Below, one piece after another: positions 23,186 through 34,300 of a stretch of 64,000 nucleotides of DNA. Position numbers and translations under genes: made by a program. Below the pieces are notes generated by a model, which saw nothing but the letters and a program-made list of their open reading frames with translations, ran no database searches and was not told the DNA's origin. Origin of the DNA: Chaetomium olivaceum (Eukaryota; Ascomycota; Sordariomycetes; Sordariales; Chaetomiaceae); NCBI GenBank assembly GCA_039881045.1, contig JAYWVB010000035.1:124001-188000 (forward strand), read 5' to 3'. Within the stretch, counting starts at the first letter, position 1. The number at the start of each line of letters is the position of its first letter.

Positions 23186-23998
23186 ATGGACTCTGAATCG
23201 ACAGACCCCAACCTCATGCTTCTCTCCCTCAACCTCTCCGACTCAGAACCAGAAGAAGGCGTCGCCCCCGGCAACACCACCACAACCACAACTGGCGGCG
23301 CAACGACTGAATACCAGCCCACCCGCGCCGAACGCACCGCCCTCTCCGAAGAAGCCTTCCAAGCCTTGAAACGGACCTACCTACCCAAGATCGAAAATGG
23401 CAATGTGATTATTATTCTCCTCATAGCCTCCCGCTCTTTTCCACCTTCTTCCCCTTTTCACCCCCCTCCCCAAGCCCCCTTACCACCACCCCTTACCCCC
23501 CTTTACCACTTCTCCCCCAATCCCCTCCATCACGCACTCAACCCTGACCCCCTGCCACCCGGCCTCCCCTAAAAAACAAACAATTCAACAAACAAACCCC
23601 CAGTTAAATACCGAAGACTAACCACAACCCCGCCCTCCAACCAGATCCACAGCACAATCCCCCTCCCCCTCCCACCAACCCCGCTCCCCAAGCCCCAAGC
23701 CCAAGCGCTACTCCACGCGACCGAAGAGCTGTACTTCCTCCGGCGGTATGCCGAAGCCGCCGAGTTTGTGAGACGTGTTCTTGAGGGCGGCGAGGGTGAC
23801 GATGGCGATGGAAGGGGCGTGGATGAGAATGGGGATGGGGATGGACATGGGGATGGGGATGGGGATGGTAAAGATGAGATTGATGGTGGGAGAGGGAGGG
23901 AGGGGGAGCAGGGTAAAGGCAAATGTAAAGACGACGGCGAGGAGGGGGAGGGGAACGGGAACGGGGAGGATCGATGGCGAGACGAAGCGGTTGTTTGA
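23186..23998 (+). CDS. Small protein with a TPR-like helical segment and Asp/Gly-rich tail; function unknown
   Basis: Two exons: 23186-23404 and 23645-23998; intron 23405-23644 (GTGATT...ACCAG, 240 bp, C-rich). Product 190 aa. The join gives LPKIENGN-IHSTIPLPLP, then AQALLHATEELYFLRRYAEA and AEFVRRVLEGG, which looks like one TPR-type helix pair and matches a conserved but uncharacterised fungal protein as far as I recall. The tail is almost entirely Asp/Gly/Glu/Lys, coded by a GATGGG-type repeat. An in-frame ATG at 23120 would add 22 residues; 23186 has the better context (CATCATGGAC). Confidence 0.65.
23816..23885. repeat. GATGGG-type hexamer repeat in coding sequence
   Basis: Degenerate repeats of GATGGGGATGGG encode the (GD)n tail of the gene above. 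Confidence 0.75.
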
Positions 23999-24867
23999 GG
24001 TACTACCTGGAGCGGTGCGAGGCGAGGGCACGGGAGGGGGGTGGTGGTGGTAGTGTGAGTGTGAGTGTGAGTTGAGGTATGGGGAAGGGGGGATAAGGAA
24101 AAGGGGCAGGGGTGGTGGAGGCAGTTATGAACCATGACTAGTTGGTCTGCTGGTGACAGTTACGGCGACCGGACTTAATCTAGGAGATGCTCTGCTGTCT
24201 CAATCATTGAATCGGTCACAGGACAAAACTAGAACGATGAAGTGGTTGTGTGCAGCGGAGAGTGTCCTCTTCTGTTCACATTATGTGTGTCGTCTATCGA
24301 CCTTCTAGAACTTCCCCAAGATGCCCAAAGGGATCTATCATGCCGTCATGCAAATCGGCAAGAGGAGCGGAGTCTTGTATATACACAGAACTAGTCCCAA
24401 GTCCCAACTCCCTCCCAGTGCGACTCACGGGTATTTCCCGGGACTCCGCAAAAAAAAAAAAAACAAATGAAGAGCTCAGCCGTGTAGTCTTGTACAAGCA
24501 GCGAGAGAATGCAAAAAATCAACCGTGACGCCGTGCTCCAAATCTCGTGCTCGCAAACATCGCTTCTAATGCCGCCGTTTTGATGACCGTTTTCCCTCTC
24601 TATCCGGCTCCGGGTAGGGCCGCAAAAATGCAAGACAGCCCCGCCCAGGAGATGCAAGAAATCCGCTTCGTTGTCCGTCGTCGCAAGGTGCTGTCGCCCT
24701 TCTTTGTTGCTGTGGGCGCGCACGTGTCGTCGTTGCTGCCTTGGGCTCCTTTTCTTTGTCCTCCTAAATTAAGGGTACTCAATACCATTGGAGCTATTTT
24801 TGGTGCCAGCATCGTCGTCGTTAAGAACGGTGGGGCGTGGTTAGGGTTTTCTCCTCGCGCTGCCACG
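23999..24867. other. Intergenic region, no gene seen
   Basis: It separates the TPR-like gene from the 3' end of the Ups2-like gene. It contains an A13 run near 24450. Opposed short ORFs only. Confidence 0.55.
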
Positions 24868-25473
24868 TCATGCGGCGACCGCCGCTAGCCGGATGTTGCT
24901 GGCTTGCGACTGGATGAGCATCATGCGCTCGCGCTCGCGCTCCTCAGCGAAGACACGGCGGCTCATGGCGAGGACGGCCTCGAAGCCCTCCTTGCCCTTG
25001 ACGGCGTTCTCGTGGAAGCGCTTGACGAGGGTGTCCTCGATGCGGTTCTTAATGCGCTGCCAGCCGCCGCACAGCGCCGTGATCTGCGCCGACTGTTCGA
25101 AGGACGTCTGGTGGTCGTTGAGCGGGCGGTAGACGACCGTCTCCTGCACGTTGATCAGGTTGCTCATGGTGAGGTTGGCCGACACCATGGTGACGGTCTT
25201 GCTGCGCGGGTCGACGTAGGACGTCTCGAACACCTGGGACTCGTCGATGCAGCCGCCCAACAAGCTCTTAAGCCAGTCGGGGGCCGTCTGCCGGCAGGTG
25301 ATGAGGCGCTCTGTCCGCAGGATGCCCGTGTCCGGGTCGACCGACCGGCTGACGGTGTCGACGGCGATAACGTGGGTTGATTTTTGGTTCCATGGGCAGT
25401 ACTTCCGCCAGTTGGCGGTCGATACTTCCTCCCAGGAGTAGTTGAATGTCTCCGAGTTGGAGAAGACTTTCAT
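24868..25473 (-). CDS. UPS2: Ups2-like PRELI/MSF1 family lipid-transfer protein of mitochondria
   Basis: Single exon, 201 aa, from the ATG at 25473; the longer frame to 25620 adds 49 residues without family likeness. The family shuttles phospholipids across the mitochondrial intermembrane space together with Mdm35. Seen: MKVFSNSETFNYSWEEV at the N-terminus (Ups2/SLMO type rather than Ups1), NWRKYCPWNQKSTHVIAVD, TERLITCRQTAPDWLKSLLG, SANLTMSNLINVQETVVY and FHENAVKGKEGFEAVL near the end. No targeting presequence, as expected for this family. Confidence 0.88.
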   Translation of the reverse strand: MKVFSNSETFNYSWEEVSTANWRKYCPWNQKSTHVIAVDTVSRSVDPDTGILRTERLITCRQTAPDWLKSLLGGCIDESQVFETSYVDPRSKTVTMVSANLTMSNLINVQETVVYRPLNDHQTSFEQSAQITALCGGWQRIKNRIEDTLVKRFHENAVKGKEGFEAVLAMSRRVFAEERERERMMLIQSQASNIRLAAVAA

Positions 25474-26453
25474 TTTCTTCGGTCTCTGTTCGCCTGATGT
25501 CTTAAGACTTTGGTGGATATCAGGCCGGTCGTCGAGGACTCCGGTTGTGGTCGTGTGCCGAGGGGAGAACGCGGAGAGATCGGCAATTCGGGAGTTTGCG
25601 GTGTAATCTGTAAAGCTCAAAGCGATTGCAGTAAAGCAGGTCGCAGTTCGACAATCGGCCTTCGCGTTGTCGAGTAGGTTGTTGCTAGGATTTTATGGTG
25701 TTTCTTAGGTAAGAAAGTGAATGTGGAAGTTGCGGCACATGCAAAAGCAGAAGATTCCAACAGCCCGCAGAGGGGGTTTCGGCTGTGAGTCTTTTTGTAT
25801 GGATAAATTTTGGCTGCTGCCCAGCGCGAAATCTTATCGGAATGGCGAGTGGCAACCCCCTGTCATAGCCATCCAGTGCCATCCAGTATCATCCTCGTTT
25901 ATCTATCCCAAAATGGCAATGGCATGGATTTGGTGAAAAATTCTCGGCCAACATGCGGATGGGTCTGGAACGCCACCGACCCAATCAGTGAGCGGGTCAT
26001 TCTTGACCGTTGGTGAAACGGGTTCGGGGACGCCTTTTCGCCATTGCCGTTGACTCCGTTGTCCGTCACCGTCTGGAATCCGTACGTCATTGAAACAACC
26101 GGAAACACCGATTCATCCCCGCAACTTGAGACGGTGTTACATGCTGAGCATGGACATGACATGCAAATTACGGCATTCAACCAAGGCATCCTGATTCTCA
26201 ATTCATGACAGTTCGGACACTTGACGAGCGGTTTGTGGCACTGTGCCGGACTGGCGGACTAGCGGTGTCGGCTTGGGTCCTGGGATTTTGGTTCCGTATG
26301 CGGAGAAGAGCTACCGAACCACCTCACCACCTAACCCAACGTGTAGTTGATCTGTACCTGCGTGCCCAAGATGGCCAGGCATATTATGCACAGATTTCCG
26401 TTGCCAGCATCCGACAAAACGGTTACAATCCCGACTCTTATTCAGACAGTTTG
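25474..26453. other. Promoter side of UPS2 and 3' side of MAP2
   Basis: No gene I can support. A 103-codon + strand ORF at 26205-26516 overlaps the last exon of the methionine aminopeptidase and is probably a shadow. Confidence 0.55.
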
Positions 26454-27931
26454 CTAAAAGTCATTCCCACGGCTAATGACCTCCTTCACGGTAGGCCGGA
26501 TGAGAATGGTCTGTAAGGGTTAGCCGGAACTCTCCTTGGAGTCGATGCTGGTCACTCACATGCTCAAACTGGGCCGTGTATGAGCCCTTCTTATCCACCA
26601 GCGGCGGATACGCCTCGACGATGCCGTTCGAGACAAGGTTGTTTAGCTACACGGATCAGCATACACCCTCATTCACCAAAACCGCCGCAACTTACCCCGA
26701 GCAGATACTTGTCTTGGCCAAGACGGTCTAGATACCGCCTACACCACGGCAGCGTGCCAAAGTTCCTGTTAATGACATTCAGGAGCGACTTGGCCGAGCT
26801 CAGACGAAGGTCGACCTTGGGCGCATCCATCCGCTTAGCGTAGTGCGATACCTCGCCATCCTCGAGCACGTGGCCATTGCCCGTGCTGCCGAAGGTTTCG
26901 ATAGCAAACACATCACCCTCCTCCATCTTGGTCTGGTCGTTGCTCTTCACAATGGGCACGCTCTTTCCGCCGTGGATGTTGTACGGGAGAATAGTGTGTC
27001 CGTTCAGGTTGCGGATCGGCTTGACCGGGTAGGTTGTGCCGTCAATCTCCACCTCGTAGCTTTCCATGACCTCCTGGATTACCCCTCCGATCTCACCCAG
27101 CCTCGCGTCGATGCCGGCCTCCTTGATGCCCGCGTTGGTGGCAGCCTTTACGGCTTCCAGGAGCGGGTCGTACCGGGGGTTGAAGGCCATGGTGAAGGCG
27201 CTGTCGACAATGTTCCCATTCACTTGGACGCCGAAGTCGATCTTCATCACGTCGTCCTGCTGCAGGATCATTTTGTTGCCCGCGTTGGGCGTGTAGTGCG
27301 CCGCACAGTGGTTGATGCTCAGTCCCGTTGGGAAGCCCATTCCGGCAATCAGAGCATCGCCCTCCCCCAAGCCCTGGTGGCCGACAAGGGCGCGAACCGA
27401 GTCTTCAATGCCGTTGGCAATGTCAGTCAGCGATTGGCCGGGCTTGATGTTCTTGGCTGCCCACTGCCTGACCTGGCGATGGGCCTCGGCGGCATGGCGG
27501 TAGTCGTTGAGGAATTCGCTCTTCAAGTTGTCGAGATGGCGCTTCTCCTCGTTGGTCGTGCGGTAGCTGTTCTCGTTCACGTATTCGACCTCCTCGCCCT
27601 TGGGATACTTCTTGTCCGGGAACAGCTGCGAGATCAGCACCCGGGGGGGGTCGGACTGCTGCGTAGGGTTCTTCTTCTTCTTTCTCGGCTTTCTCTTCTT
27701 CTTCTTCTTGGCGCCGCCGGCCGCGGGAGCAGAGCCGTCTTCTGCGTCGTCCTCGGAGTCGTCCTCGTCATGGTTTAGGTTGCCGTTGCCCGCCGCAGCC
27801 GCATCCGGCTTGGGCTTGTTGCCGGCGTCCTCGACTGTGCGCAGTCAGCAATGATTGAGTATTCCATTAACTCAATAAGACGCACCGCTCAGCTGGCTAA
27901 GCTCGTCTGTGGGAGGAGCTTGAGCAGCCAT
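26454..27931 (-). CDS. MAP2: Methionine aminopeptidase 2
   Basis: Four exons (minus): 27931-27886, 27834-26696, 26646-26560, 26510-26454; introns 51, 49, 49 bp. Product 442 aa, usual length. It removes the initiator Met from nascent proteins in the cytosol. N-terminus: short acidic part, then the Lys-rich tract KKKKKRKPRKKKKN at about 70-85. Metal ligands are in DFGVQVNGNIVDSAFT (two Asp), the His in NGHTILPYNIHGG and the two Glu in EEGDVFAIETFGSTG and the last exon block QFEHTILIRPT. The small last exons were placed by restoring KYLLGLNNLV and QFEHTILIRP. Shares a 350 bp divergent promoter with the J-protein gene. Confidence 0.93.
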
Positions 27932-28281
27932 TTTGGGGTTCTGAAGGTTGCTAAAGAACCGAAGAATCCGGAGGGTTGAGCCAACAGTTATCTGATGTTT
28001 GAGCTTGACCCCACCATGACTTTTTGAAGTTACACGCGGGGCACTGGGGGTGCTGTAAATTCGGTAATTAACGGAAACAGGATATGTCGCCACGGCGTAA
28101 CGGTGCTGAGCGGCCTTGGCACCTACCTACTTCGTATTTCGTCACGAACCTCGAAAGTGGGCCGGCCACACTCAGCGAGAGCAACAACAGCAGGCGTCGA
28201 GGCAAATTCCAACCTGGACTTCCTCAACGCCTCTCCCTGTTACACCTCTCTAAATCATGTGAACAGTCATTAGGATGCGGC
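27932..28281. promoter_or_regulatory. 350 bp divergent promoter, MAP2 / J-protein
   Basis: The two start codons face away from each other over 350 bp with no other gene between, so the stretch must carry both promoters. No specific factor site is claimed. Confidence 0.6.
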
Positions 28282-29423
28282 ATGCCACTCCGCTTTACTC
28301 CCACCTCCGCGGCCCTGACCGCCCACTTGCCAGCGTCCACGGCAGCAGCAGCATGGAGCTGCCATCGCTTCTTCCACGCCTCGCCGCGCGCCCTCCGCCT
28401 TGACACCAACACCAGCAGCAACACCAACCATTATGAGACTCTGAACGTCCACCCGACCGCCTCCCCAGCAGAAATCAAAAAGTAAGCCCCCCCTACCCCC
28501 CCCCCTTACCCATCCCCCCCAACTAACCTCATATCCCTCCCCTCCAACTCAGATCCTTCTACCACCTCTCCAAACGGCACCACCCGGACCACAACCCCTC
28601 CGACCCGCACGCGCCCACCCGCTTCATGCGCATCAGCGAAGCCTACGCCGTGCTCAGCCACGCCGACAAGCGCGCCCGCTACGACCGCCACCACAACCTC
28701 AAACACAACTCCCCGCACCCCCACCAACGACCCCCCGGAGCTCCCGGCGCGCCCGGCGCATCGTACCACAGCACGGGCCCCGCGGGCGGGCGGCCCGCCT
28801 CGGGGCTCAGCCGGCGCCGCGGCACCTACCAGGGCCCGCCGCCGAGTTTCTACCGCAGCGGGGGGTGGGGCGCGCACGGGGCGAAGCGGCGGGCCGCGCA
28901 CGAGGAGAGTACCGGGTTTGGGACGGACGCGGGGCAGAATTATCGGTCTGCAGGGCCCGGGCCGGGGGACGGGGGTGGGTCTGGGGTGGGTGCGGGACCG
29001 CCGCCCCCTCCGCCGGGTGCGCCGCCGCCTCCAGGTGGGATGGGTGGTGGTGGTGGTGGTGGTGGGTTTGGATTTGGCGGAGGGACGGGCGGGATGGGGC
29101 CGGGGCAGGACCCGTACGGGCACCGGGACGACGTGCCGCATTTCGATCGCGAGGCGCACGAGCGGGCGCAGCGGCGCGGGGACGAGCGGCGGGCGCACAA
29201 GTTGGCGAGGGAGAAAGGGGTGAATATTGACCAGCCCGAGACGGCGACGACGGTGAGCTTTCTTGGGGTGGCGGCCATCTTGGCGATCGTGGTCATGGGG
29301 CCGTTTGTGATAAACGGATGGAGGAGCAGTCGTGCGAGTGCGTCAAAATCCGGGGAGAAGGAGAAAGAGAAGGGGAATAATAACGACAAGCAGAGGGAAA
29401 AGGAAACAACAAGGGGGAGGTGA
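28282..29423 (+). CDS. Mitochondria-targeted DnaJ-domain protein with C-terminal membrane anchor
   Basis: Exons 28282-28481 and 28553-29423; intron 28482-28552. Product 356 aa. The N-terminus (MPLRFTPTSAALTAHLPAS, basic, no acid residues) resembles a mitochondrial presequence. The J-domain spans the intron: HYETLNVHPTASPAEIKK-SFYHLSKRHHPDHN with HPD intact, followed by FMRISEAYAVLSHADKRARYD. A long Gly/Pro-rich linker follows, with a poly-Pro/poly-Gly part at about 215-250, then FDREAHERAQRRGDERRAHK and a membrane segment (SFLGVAAILAIVVMGPFVI) near residue 310, then a Lys/Glu tail. It probably recruits mitochondrial Hsp70 at a membrane; the exact family member is not assigned. Confidence 0.83.
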
Positions 29424-29706
29424 TGTATGTATCGATACTACGACCAAGTTGTACGACTTGTCCTGCGTTTACACACCGAGGTCACCTACACTACGGAGAA
29501 CCAGATGGGACATCACTAGCAGTTTGCATATGCGTTGCCGAGGAGTCTACAGTATACACTACCACAACATGACCCAATTATGCACGCTGAGTAAATTGAT
29601 ACATGGCTACCGGGTCGTGCCCAACCAACTGCGACCACCCCGGAGCTCAGATCGCGAGACTCATCCCGACGCAAAGCCCAACACCACCGTATCTAGCGCG
29701 GACATT

Positions 29707-31055
29707 TTAAGACTCGAAGGTGAAGCTCGTGCCGACCTATTTTGGGTTAGCATTGTCATCCAAGTTTTTCGTAGACCTGGAATGGATCTCACCTTGTGGG
29801 TGGCCTGGTCGAGCTTCTGGGTATCAAAGGAAGCGCCAACACCGAGGGTGACGCCCTCACGGAGGAGAACGTTGTAGGCAAGGGCAGCGACACCACGGTC
29901 GTTGATCTTGGCCTGTTTATACAGTTAGCATGCCGTACCACCTTCTTAGACGGAAACACAAAAACGCACCTTGACGAAAGAGACGGGGTCGAGGCGGTAC
30001 TTGGCGGCGACCTCGAGGCCGACGGTGTTGCCGCTCTTGGAGTTCCAGGTGGCCTTAGAGCCGGCCTCGACCTGGCTGTTGACCTTGTGGTAGTAGCTGG
30101 CGGCAAAGACGCTGAGGTTGTCGGTGGCCGTGATGGCGGCGCTGTAGGTCAGGGCCTGGTAGCCGACGGCGGCGCTCTAGCCGGTGACCTTGGCCTTTGG
30201 ACGAGTCGTAGCGGCCGAAGCACCGGCGAGGAAGCCCTCGTGGCCGACGATGGCGTCGATGTTGGCGGTGGGGCCCTTGAGCAGGTCGACAAAGGCACGG
30301 CCGTGGAAGTTGGGCTGCTTGAAGTGCAGGTTGAACTTGGCGCCACGGGCCTGGGTGGCCGGGAGGAAGGCGAAGACACCCTCGGCCTTGAGGCCCTTGG
30401 TGAGGTTGTCGGCCATCTCGACCTTGGTCTCGAGCGAGTTGGCCGTGTTCCAGGTCTGGGTGAGGGTCAAGCCTGCGCGTGTCCATCGCGTTAGCACCTG
30501 TGCCGGCCCCCGCGCGCTGAGCACCACCGTCCACTAGACGGGGCGCCGGTAGAAAGCCGGTCCTTGGATGGGACCCAGCTGGATCTCCAAGCAGAGCGGA
30601 ACCCCGCGTTGGGTCCGACGAGTCGCACGATGGGCTCGGGCTTTGTTGGAGGAGCGTTTGTATTTACCATTGGACTTGTCAACGTATTTGCCCTCGATCT
30701 AGATACCATCAAACTCCAATTAGCATTGCGATCGACCCCTTAAGCATCAAGGTGGGGTTGTACGTACCGTGCCGCTGGTGGCATTATCGTGGCTGCTCTT
30801 GCCAGTGACCTTGAAGGCGACATTGTTGGGGGTGTTGCTCTTGACCTCGAGGGTGCCGGCAGAGAGGTGGTAGAAGTCCTTGTTGAGGAGCTGGAAGCGC
30901 ATAGTTAGTCATCTGTCTTTTGCGCCATTCTTGGGCAAGCTCTCGAGAAATGCCGCTTCGGGGCTAGCCACAGCGCGCGCGCAAGTTTCTCCGAGTTGCA
31001 ATGCACATACATCGTTTGCCGCCTTGGCGATATCCTGGAAAGCCGGAACAGACAT
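29707..31055 (-). CDS. POR1: Mitochondrial outer-membrane porin (VDAC), with an in-frame TAG and two nearby frame lesions
   Basis: Six exons (minus): 31055-31011, 30890-30768, 30698-30668, 30472-29970, 29912-29793, 29736-29707; introns 120, 69, 195, 57 and 56 bp. Total 283 codons plus stop, the standard VDAC length. Seen: MSVPAFQDIAKAAND, LLNKDFYHLSAGTLEVKSN, LTLTQTWNTANSLETKVE, GAKFNLHFKQPNFHGRAF, DAIVGHEGFLAGAS, DNLSVFAASYYHKVNSQVEA, VGASFDTQKLDQATHK, GTSFTFES. The Gly-Leu-Lys motif GLKAEG is present. At 30179-30177 a TAG replaces a conserved Tyr codon (TG-Y-SAAVGYQ). Just upstream the residues read AATTRPKAK where the family has AGYDxxKAK, explained by one missing and one extra base about 15 bp apart. 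Either sequence errors or a recently dead copy. Confidence 0.85.
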
Positions 31056-31905
31056 GGTTGCGATTGTTCTTGGGTATAGAAGAAGGGATGTGGAAGTGTT
31101 TGTGGTGGGAGATGCTTGAGAGGAAGATGAGCACAGTCGGTGATTTAGCTCCGTTGGTGTTACTGGGGAATTGTTGGGGGAGGGAGGTGTCGGAATTAGT
31201 CCACGATGTTACGAGAAATTTCTCTAAGCGCTGTGATTGGTGGCTCGGCAACACTGTCCATGCAGAGCTCCGGCGGCGGCCACTGGCGACTCAGTGCTCT
31301 GAAACCACGTGGGCCAGGGCTGAGTTGTGGTGAGTTCGAGGACCCTAACCCCGTAGCAATGAGTGGGGGATTCATTGGGACGGAACTCATCACAACGTTT
31401 ATACAGTGCCCTCCGCTCCGAAGTTCACCAACTTTAATCATGATATCCCTCAGTTCACCACTTACGGATTATGTTGTGCCCACTCGGAGTACCACTCAGG
31501 CACCACCCAGCGCACCACTCGGGCACCGCTCGAGGCACCACTCAGGCATTCAGGGCATCACTCAGGCACCATTCAGGCACTGCTCAGGAATACCTAAACA
31601 CATGTCAGTCTTGCATCTCGGCAACGACCGGGTTGACTTGATGTTGGTGGCCAGTCTCGGTACTCTCCAGCGAAGAGCTACCTATACGGTAAAGCTTTCG
31701 GGGATGGGCAAGAGAGACACTTTGACAAAAAAGTACCGTTATCGTTACCATAACCGGCACATCCAAGCGGCGGAAGTAAACGATGAGCACATCAACTTTT
31801 TACCAAACCCTTGAACCAGTCCTGTATTCACAATAGCTGGCCTAAGAACCCCAAACCAAGTCATCCAAAAGTTTCTATGTACAGATATGACATAATTGGT
31901 CAACT
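31056..31905. other. Intergenic region between VDAC and asparagine synthetase, with a minisatellite
   Basis: VDAC promoter side and asparagine synthetase 3' side. It contains the 11-bp tandem repeat at 31479-31588; no gene seen. Confidence 0.6.
31479..31588. repeat. Degenerate 11-bp tandem repeat (unit about CACCACTCAGG)
   Basis: About nine consecutive units differing by one or two bases: CACCACTCAGG, CACCACCCAGC, CACCACTCGGG, CACCGCTCGAGG, CATCACTCAGG, CACCATTCAGG, CACTGCTCAGG. Confidence 0.85.
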
Positions 31906-34300
31906 TCAAGCATCCTCATACTTGGCTTGATGGATGGCGATCGCCCTGCCGCTGGGATCGGTCTGCTTCGACCACTTAGGGGTCCAGCGCATGACGGTCG
32001 AGGCGCACGACGGCGGGGAAGTGCTCGTCGAACATGGTGCGGTACCAGTACCTATTCCGCTGTTAGTATCCTGCCACACTCAGTCCATATTGACCACGGG
32101 TAAAACATACGCCTCCTTGGTATCCGGGATGTCCGAGCCCCACTCGGGCTTGGGGGTTCTTCATCATCTCGTCGGTGACGTGGATCTCGGCGTGATCCTT
32201 GAGGGCGTCGATCCACCCGTAGCCGACGCCGTCCGAGAACTGCTCCTTCTGGCGCCAGAGGATCTTCTCGGGTAGGTACGGCTCCGTCTCGGGCTCGTCG
32301 GTGGTGTCGAATGCTCTTGCGAAGGTACCACTTCTCGAGCTTCTCGTCGTGATCATCTTCTCCTGGGGGTCGATGTTCATCGACACCTCGAGGAACTAGT
32401 CGAGTTGTTAGCTTGGAAGAGGGAGGGTCTGAATCTCTGCAAGTTGCTTACCTCCTTATCCAGGAACGGCACGCGGGCCTCCAGACCCAAGCCGAGGTCG
32501 ACTTGTTGGCCGCAGGCAGTCGGCCAGATGCAGGTTCTTGACCCGGCGGACGCACTCCTCGTGGAAGGCGGCCTTGTCGGGCGCGTTGTGGAAGTAGAGG
32601 TAGCCGCCAAAGATCTCGTCGCTGCCCTCACGCTGAGCACCATCTTGATGCCCATCGCCTTGATCTTGCGCGAGAGCAGATACATGGGCGTCGACGCGCG
32701 GATGGTCGTTACGTCGTACGTCTCGAGGTGGTAGATGACGTCCGAGAGCGCGTTGAGACCGTCGTCGATCGTAAAGGTCATGACGTGGTGCTTGGTGCCT
32801 AGGAACTTGGCCACCTCGAGCGCCGCCTTGTTGTCTGGCGAACCGGGCAGACCAATCGAGAAGGAGTTGAGCTGGGGGGAAAGGTCATTGTTGAGAGCTT
32901 GTTCTCGTCGTCAATGCCGACTGCCCCCTCGCCCCTATCCGCATCACCCGTCTGTCGGTGGCGTCGCCGTTGGCTGCTTCGGCCAGTTTCCTCAACCTCA
33001 GGGTTTCCGCTGCGCAATCGATGCGAACCAAGCTAGAGTCCAGACCACCCGACAGCAAGAACCGTAGGGAACCTCGGCCATGAGACGTTTCCTGACGACT
33101 TCTCGAGCGTCTCCCGCAGCAGCTTCAAATCCCGGGGGTTCTCCGGGACCTTCTCACCATCCCACCATGATGACGGCTGGAAATACCGTGTCCACTCGCC
33201 CGTCGCGCTGTTGTAGATGTGCCCGGGGGGGAAACGACTCGATCTTGTCGCACACGGGGTGCAGGGGACTTGAGCTCAGAAGCGAAGTAAACAGTGCCGG
33301 GTTGTTCGGAGATGACCAGCCCTGGTAGAGGGTGGTGATGCCGATGGGGTCGCGGGCGGCGATGGTCCGGTCCAGCTTCTTGTCGTACAGGACGAAGGAG
33401 AACATGCCATCGAGGTGCTTGGGCGCGTCGAGGCCGTTATTCCATGTACTACCAACGGGTCAGCACGGGTGGGCCTCTATTGTTCCTCCGGCAAGATATT
33501 CCTTTCGTCCGGCGTACTCACCAGAGGAATGATAACTTCGCAATCCGAAGCGGTCTTGAAGTGATAAGGCTGCTTCAAGCTCTTTCGGATCAGACGGTGG
33601 TTGTAGATCTCGCCATTGACGGCGAGGGACAATGCTCTCGTCGGCATTGGTCAGTGGCTGCGCTCCGCTCTCTGTTTTTCTTGTCAGAAGTTGCTCAAAA
33701 CCCAACCGGACGGAGGAACATATTTTGAAACCTACCAACGCCAACGATGCTGAGCCGTTCATGGCACAGAACTGTGAGATGTAGTGTCAGCGCTGTCTCG
33801 AATTGAGCAACTTCGGCATTTGTTTGCCAAGGGCGCAATGCATACTCGTGTTGTGGCAGGTGACATTGCCGCCTGTAAGAGCGCAGATATGTGTTAGCTC
33901 GTCTTGTTTATCTGTGTGACTCAGGGACCGGGAGAGAAGGGGGTAACGCACTCCAATTCAGGTCCACGATGCCGGATGCTGCGAGATAAGCGAAGTCAGT
34001 TGCGCCGTCCCGTTTACAGATCTGGAACTCAATTCGGAGACAGCATACGCCTTGGAGAGCTTCAGAGCAGTGGACTTGAATTTGGCCACATCCGGGTGGC
34101 TATTGGCAAAAAGTTAGCAAATTCCCTCCCTGCTTCAAGCTGCAAAAAAAGTTGTCGCGATAAGGGCGACTTCGGCAGGCAGAGCGCGATAGCGGGGCAA
34201 ATACTGCCCCTCCATCCAGGGGCACGGCGCAAAGCCACGCGACGGAAACCGCCAATCCGAGAGGGAGGACTCACTTGTGACAGGCGAAGATGCCACACAT
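31906..34300 (-). CDS. ASN1: Asparagine synthetase (glutamine-hydrolysing), many single-base frame breaks
   Basis: Starts at 34300 with MCGIFACH (catalytic Cys2); exon 1 is 34300-34275, exon 2 starts at 34099 (HPDVAKFKSTALKLSK). Recognisable pieces follow in order on the minus strand: IRHRGP, CHERLSIVGV, SGAQPLTNADESIV, RLIRKSLKQPYHFKTASDCEV, KHLDGMFSFVLYDKKLDRT, ARDPIGITTLYQGW, the P-loop SGGLDSS, SIGLPGSPDNKAALEVAKFLGTKH as separate blocks, TPMYLLSRKIKAMGIKM, LEARVPFLDKE, KAFDTTDEPE, EQFSDGVGYGWIDALKDHAE, RWTPKWSKQTDPSGRA and the stop at 31906. The glutaminase and synthetase domains are both present. The frame is broken at about 15 places by one-base gains or losses, mostly in G/C runs, while the residues between breaks are highly conserved. 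Introns are otherwise normal (for example 34274-34100). Reads as one gene with damaged sequence. Confidence 0.85.

Noticed and set aside
26205..26516. 103-codon + strand ORF.
   Set aside because: It overlaps the last exon of methionine aminopeptidase 2 on the other strand and has no family likeness.
31479..31588. Regularly spaced repeats considered as a CRISPR-like array.
   Set aside because: Units are 11 bp, contiguous and without unique spacers, in a eukaryotic genome; it is a minisatellite.
30170..34100. RIP (repeat-induced point mutation) as the cause of the damaged VDAC and ASN genes.
   Set aside because: The lesions are mainly one-base indels in G/C runs, not C-to-T changes, and the genes appear single here.
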